A stretch of DNA of 21,014 nucleotides, taken from positions 1-21,014 of the forward strand of contig JAQGOX010000511.1 in assembly GCA_028293365.1 (NCBI GenBank), given 5' to 3'. The translations under genes were made by a program, and so were the position numbers. The DNA is from Verrucomicrobiales bacterium (GTDB lineage Bacteria; Verrucomicrobiota; Verrucomicrobiia; Limisphaerales; SXQI01). Below the pieces are notes generated by a model that was given only the letters and a program-made list of their open reading frames with translations, did not search any database and was not told where the DNA came from. Of this stretch, positions 19,893-21,014 are shown one piece after another. Every line of letters begins with the position of its first letter. The stretch's first letter is position 1.

Positions 19893-21014
19893 TTGAATAC
19901 TTTTAATCCAGATCTTTGGGCGGCGGTACCTTTCCATTTTTGGTCTGGAGTCTTTTTCATTTTTGGAACGATGGTCGGAAGTTTTCTCAACGTCTGTATC
20001 CATCGGATGCCTCTCGGAGAAAGTATTGTCAGTCCACCGTCACACTGTCCTCATTGCAAGTATTCAATTCCCTTTTACCTGAATATCCCGCTGGTCACCT
20101 GGTTATATTTGCGCGGGAAATGCGCCAACTGCAGAGCGCCCATTTCTTCGCGTTATTTTTTAGTGGAATTGCTCACAGGCGTGGTATTTCTCGCAGCGTG
20201 GCTGGCATTCGGTCCGACTTCGGCTCTACTGGCGCTGGCCTATTGCGTGATTCTAGCTGGTTTTATTGCCGCGACTTTCATCGATTTCGCGCACTTTATC
20301 ATACCTGATGAAATTACCCTCGGCGGAATCGTCGTTGGTTTTCTCTGCTCCCTTGCGGTTCCCGCTTTACATGGTGTCAGCGACCGCGCTGCCGCTTTGC
20401 GTTATTCCATGATTGGAATCGCCATCGGTGGCGGCGTTATCTACGGAATACTCCGATTGGGTAAACTTCTCTTTGGCCGCCAGAAATTCGTGCTCGAGCC
20501 GAACAGTCGTTTGATTTTCACCGAAAGTGCATTGTTATTGCCCGATCGCGAAATTCCCTATGAGGATATTTTTTATCGGAAATCCGACAAAATCAAGATC
20601 ACTGCCAGCGAGGTCGAGATGATCGACCGTTGTTATCGCAATGTTCCCGTTTCCCTGACACAAACTGTGCTGACCGTGGGAGACGATATTTTTAAGCCGG
20701 AGACAATTCCACATCTTGAGGTCGTCACGAGTGAATTGACGATCCCTCGCGAAGCAATGGGCTTGGGTGATGTTAAGTTCATGGCGGCCATCGGAGCCTT
20801 CATTGGCGGCGCCGGGGTTTTCTTCGCTTTGATGTTAAGCGCGATCATCGGATCGATTGTTGGGGTGGGTGCGATTATTATTGGGCGAAAAGAGTGGTCC
20901 AGCCGAATTCCCTATGGCCCGTATATCGCAGTAGCCGCAACGATTTGGTTATTTTTGCCCTCTGCTTTTCAAATCGAGTGGCAAAACTATTTGCTTTTCT
21001 TCCCCCAGATTTTC
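19893..21014 (+). CDS. Prepilin peptidase (type IV prepilin leader peptidase/methylase), 3' end beyond window
   Basis: This inner-membrane aspartic protease cleaves prepilin or pseudopilin leaders for type IV pili or type II secretion. The frame is open for 374 codons to the last base, so the gene is partial. Seen in order: a hydrophobic start with MVGSFLNVCIHRMP, the zinc-type pair CPHC (52-55) and CANC (77-80), FIDFAHFIIPDE with catalytic Asp131, GLGDVKFMAA with catalytic Asp293, and IPYGPYIA near the end. The two Asp are 162 residues apart, against about 64 in canonical enzymes, because of a hydrophilic insert at about 196-287. TTG 19893 is chosen because AAGGG lies 7 nt upstream; GTG 19887 and ATG 19971 are alternatives, and the last would remove the first hydrophobic part. 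It starts 12 nt after aroE, likely co-transcribed. The CXXC pairs suggest the methylase-containing N-domain is intact. Confidence 0.93.
   Translation, partial: MNTFNPDLWAAVPFHFWSGVFFIFGTMVGSFLNVCIHRMPLGESIVSPPSHCPHCKYSIPFYLNIPLVTWLYLRGKCANCRAPISSRYFLVELLTGVVFLAAWLAFGPTSALLALAYCVILAGFIAATFIDFAHFIIPDEITLGGIVVGFLCSLAVPALHGVSDRAAALRYSMIGIAIGGGVIYGILRLGKLLFGRQKFVLEPNSRLIFTESALLLPDREIPYEDIFYRKSDKIKITASEVEMIDRCYRNVPVSLTQTVLTVGDDIFKPETIPHLEVVTSELTIPREAMGLGDVKFMAAIGAFIGGAGVFFALMLSAIIGSIVGVGAIIIGRKEWSSRIPYGPYIAVAATIWLFLPSAFQIEWQNYLLFFPQIF

Overview
The window is a bacterial chromosome segment dominated by one long co-directional ribosomal protein cluster, all on the + strand. The best guess for the host is a member of the PVC group, most likely Verrucomicrobiota. 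This rests on remembered family features (start of EF-G, start of RpoA, Ala-rich S11 extension, prepilin peptidase with a large insert, no rpmD) and on moderate GC. No 16S or other decisive marker is present, so the assignment is an inference.

Layout. Bases 1-76 are a decamer tandem repeat cut by the window edge. Bases 77-679 hold no gene I can support, but they contain a plausible sigma70-type promoter (589-616) and a short 5'UTR hairpin before rpsL. Then follow the str block (rpsL, rpsG, terminator-like hairpin, fusA; no tuf), the S10 block (rpsJ, rplC, rplD, rplW, rplB, rpsS, rplV, rpsC, rplP, rpmC, rpsQ), the spc block (rplN, rplX, rplE, rpsN, rpsH, rplF, rplR, rpsE, rplO, secY, map, infA, rpmJ; no rpmD, no adk) and the alpha block (rpsM, rpsK, rpsD, structured leader, rpoA, rplQ). 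A strong intrinsic terminator at 18833-18866 closes the cluster. Downstream lie aroE (shikimate dehydrogenase) and the start of a prepilin peptidase gene that runs off the right edge.

Function. The cluster supplies small- and large-subunit ribosomal proteins, elongation factor G, initiation factor IF-1, the RNA polymerase alpha subunit, the SecY channel and methionine aminopeptidase. It therefore covers translation, transcription, and export and N-terminal processing of nascent chains. Most genes are 1-30 nt apart, which fits one or a few polycistronic transcripts. Two internal RNA structures (after rpsG and before rpoA) are the places where output could be adjusted.

The gene content is ordinary. 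The unusual points are: a Gly/Arg-rich RGG-like extension on S5, an Ala/Lys/Pro-rich extension on S11, similar low-complexity tails on several other ribosomal proteins, a nested stem-loop leader before rpoA, a terminator-like element inside the str block, a 40-nt map/infA overlap, a T-rich start-codon context with few Shine-Dalgarno sequences, and an insert of about 100 residues between the catalytic aspartates of the prepilin peptidase. I saw no mobile element, CRISPR array, tRNA or rRNA gene.
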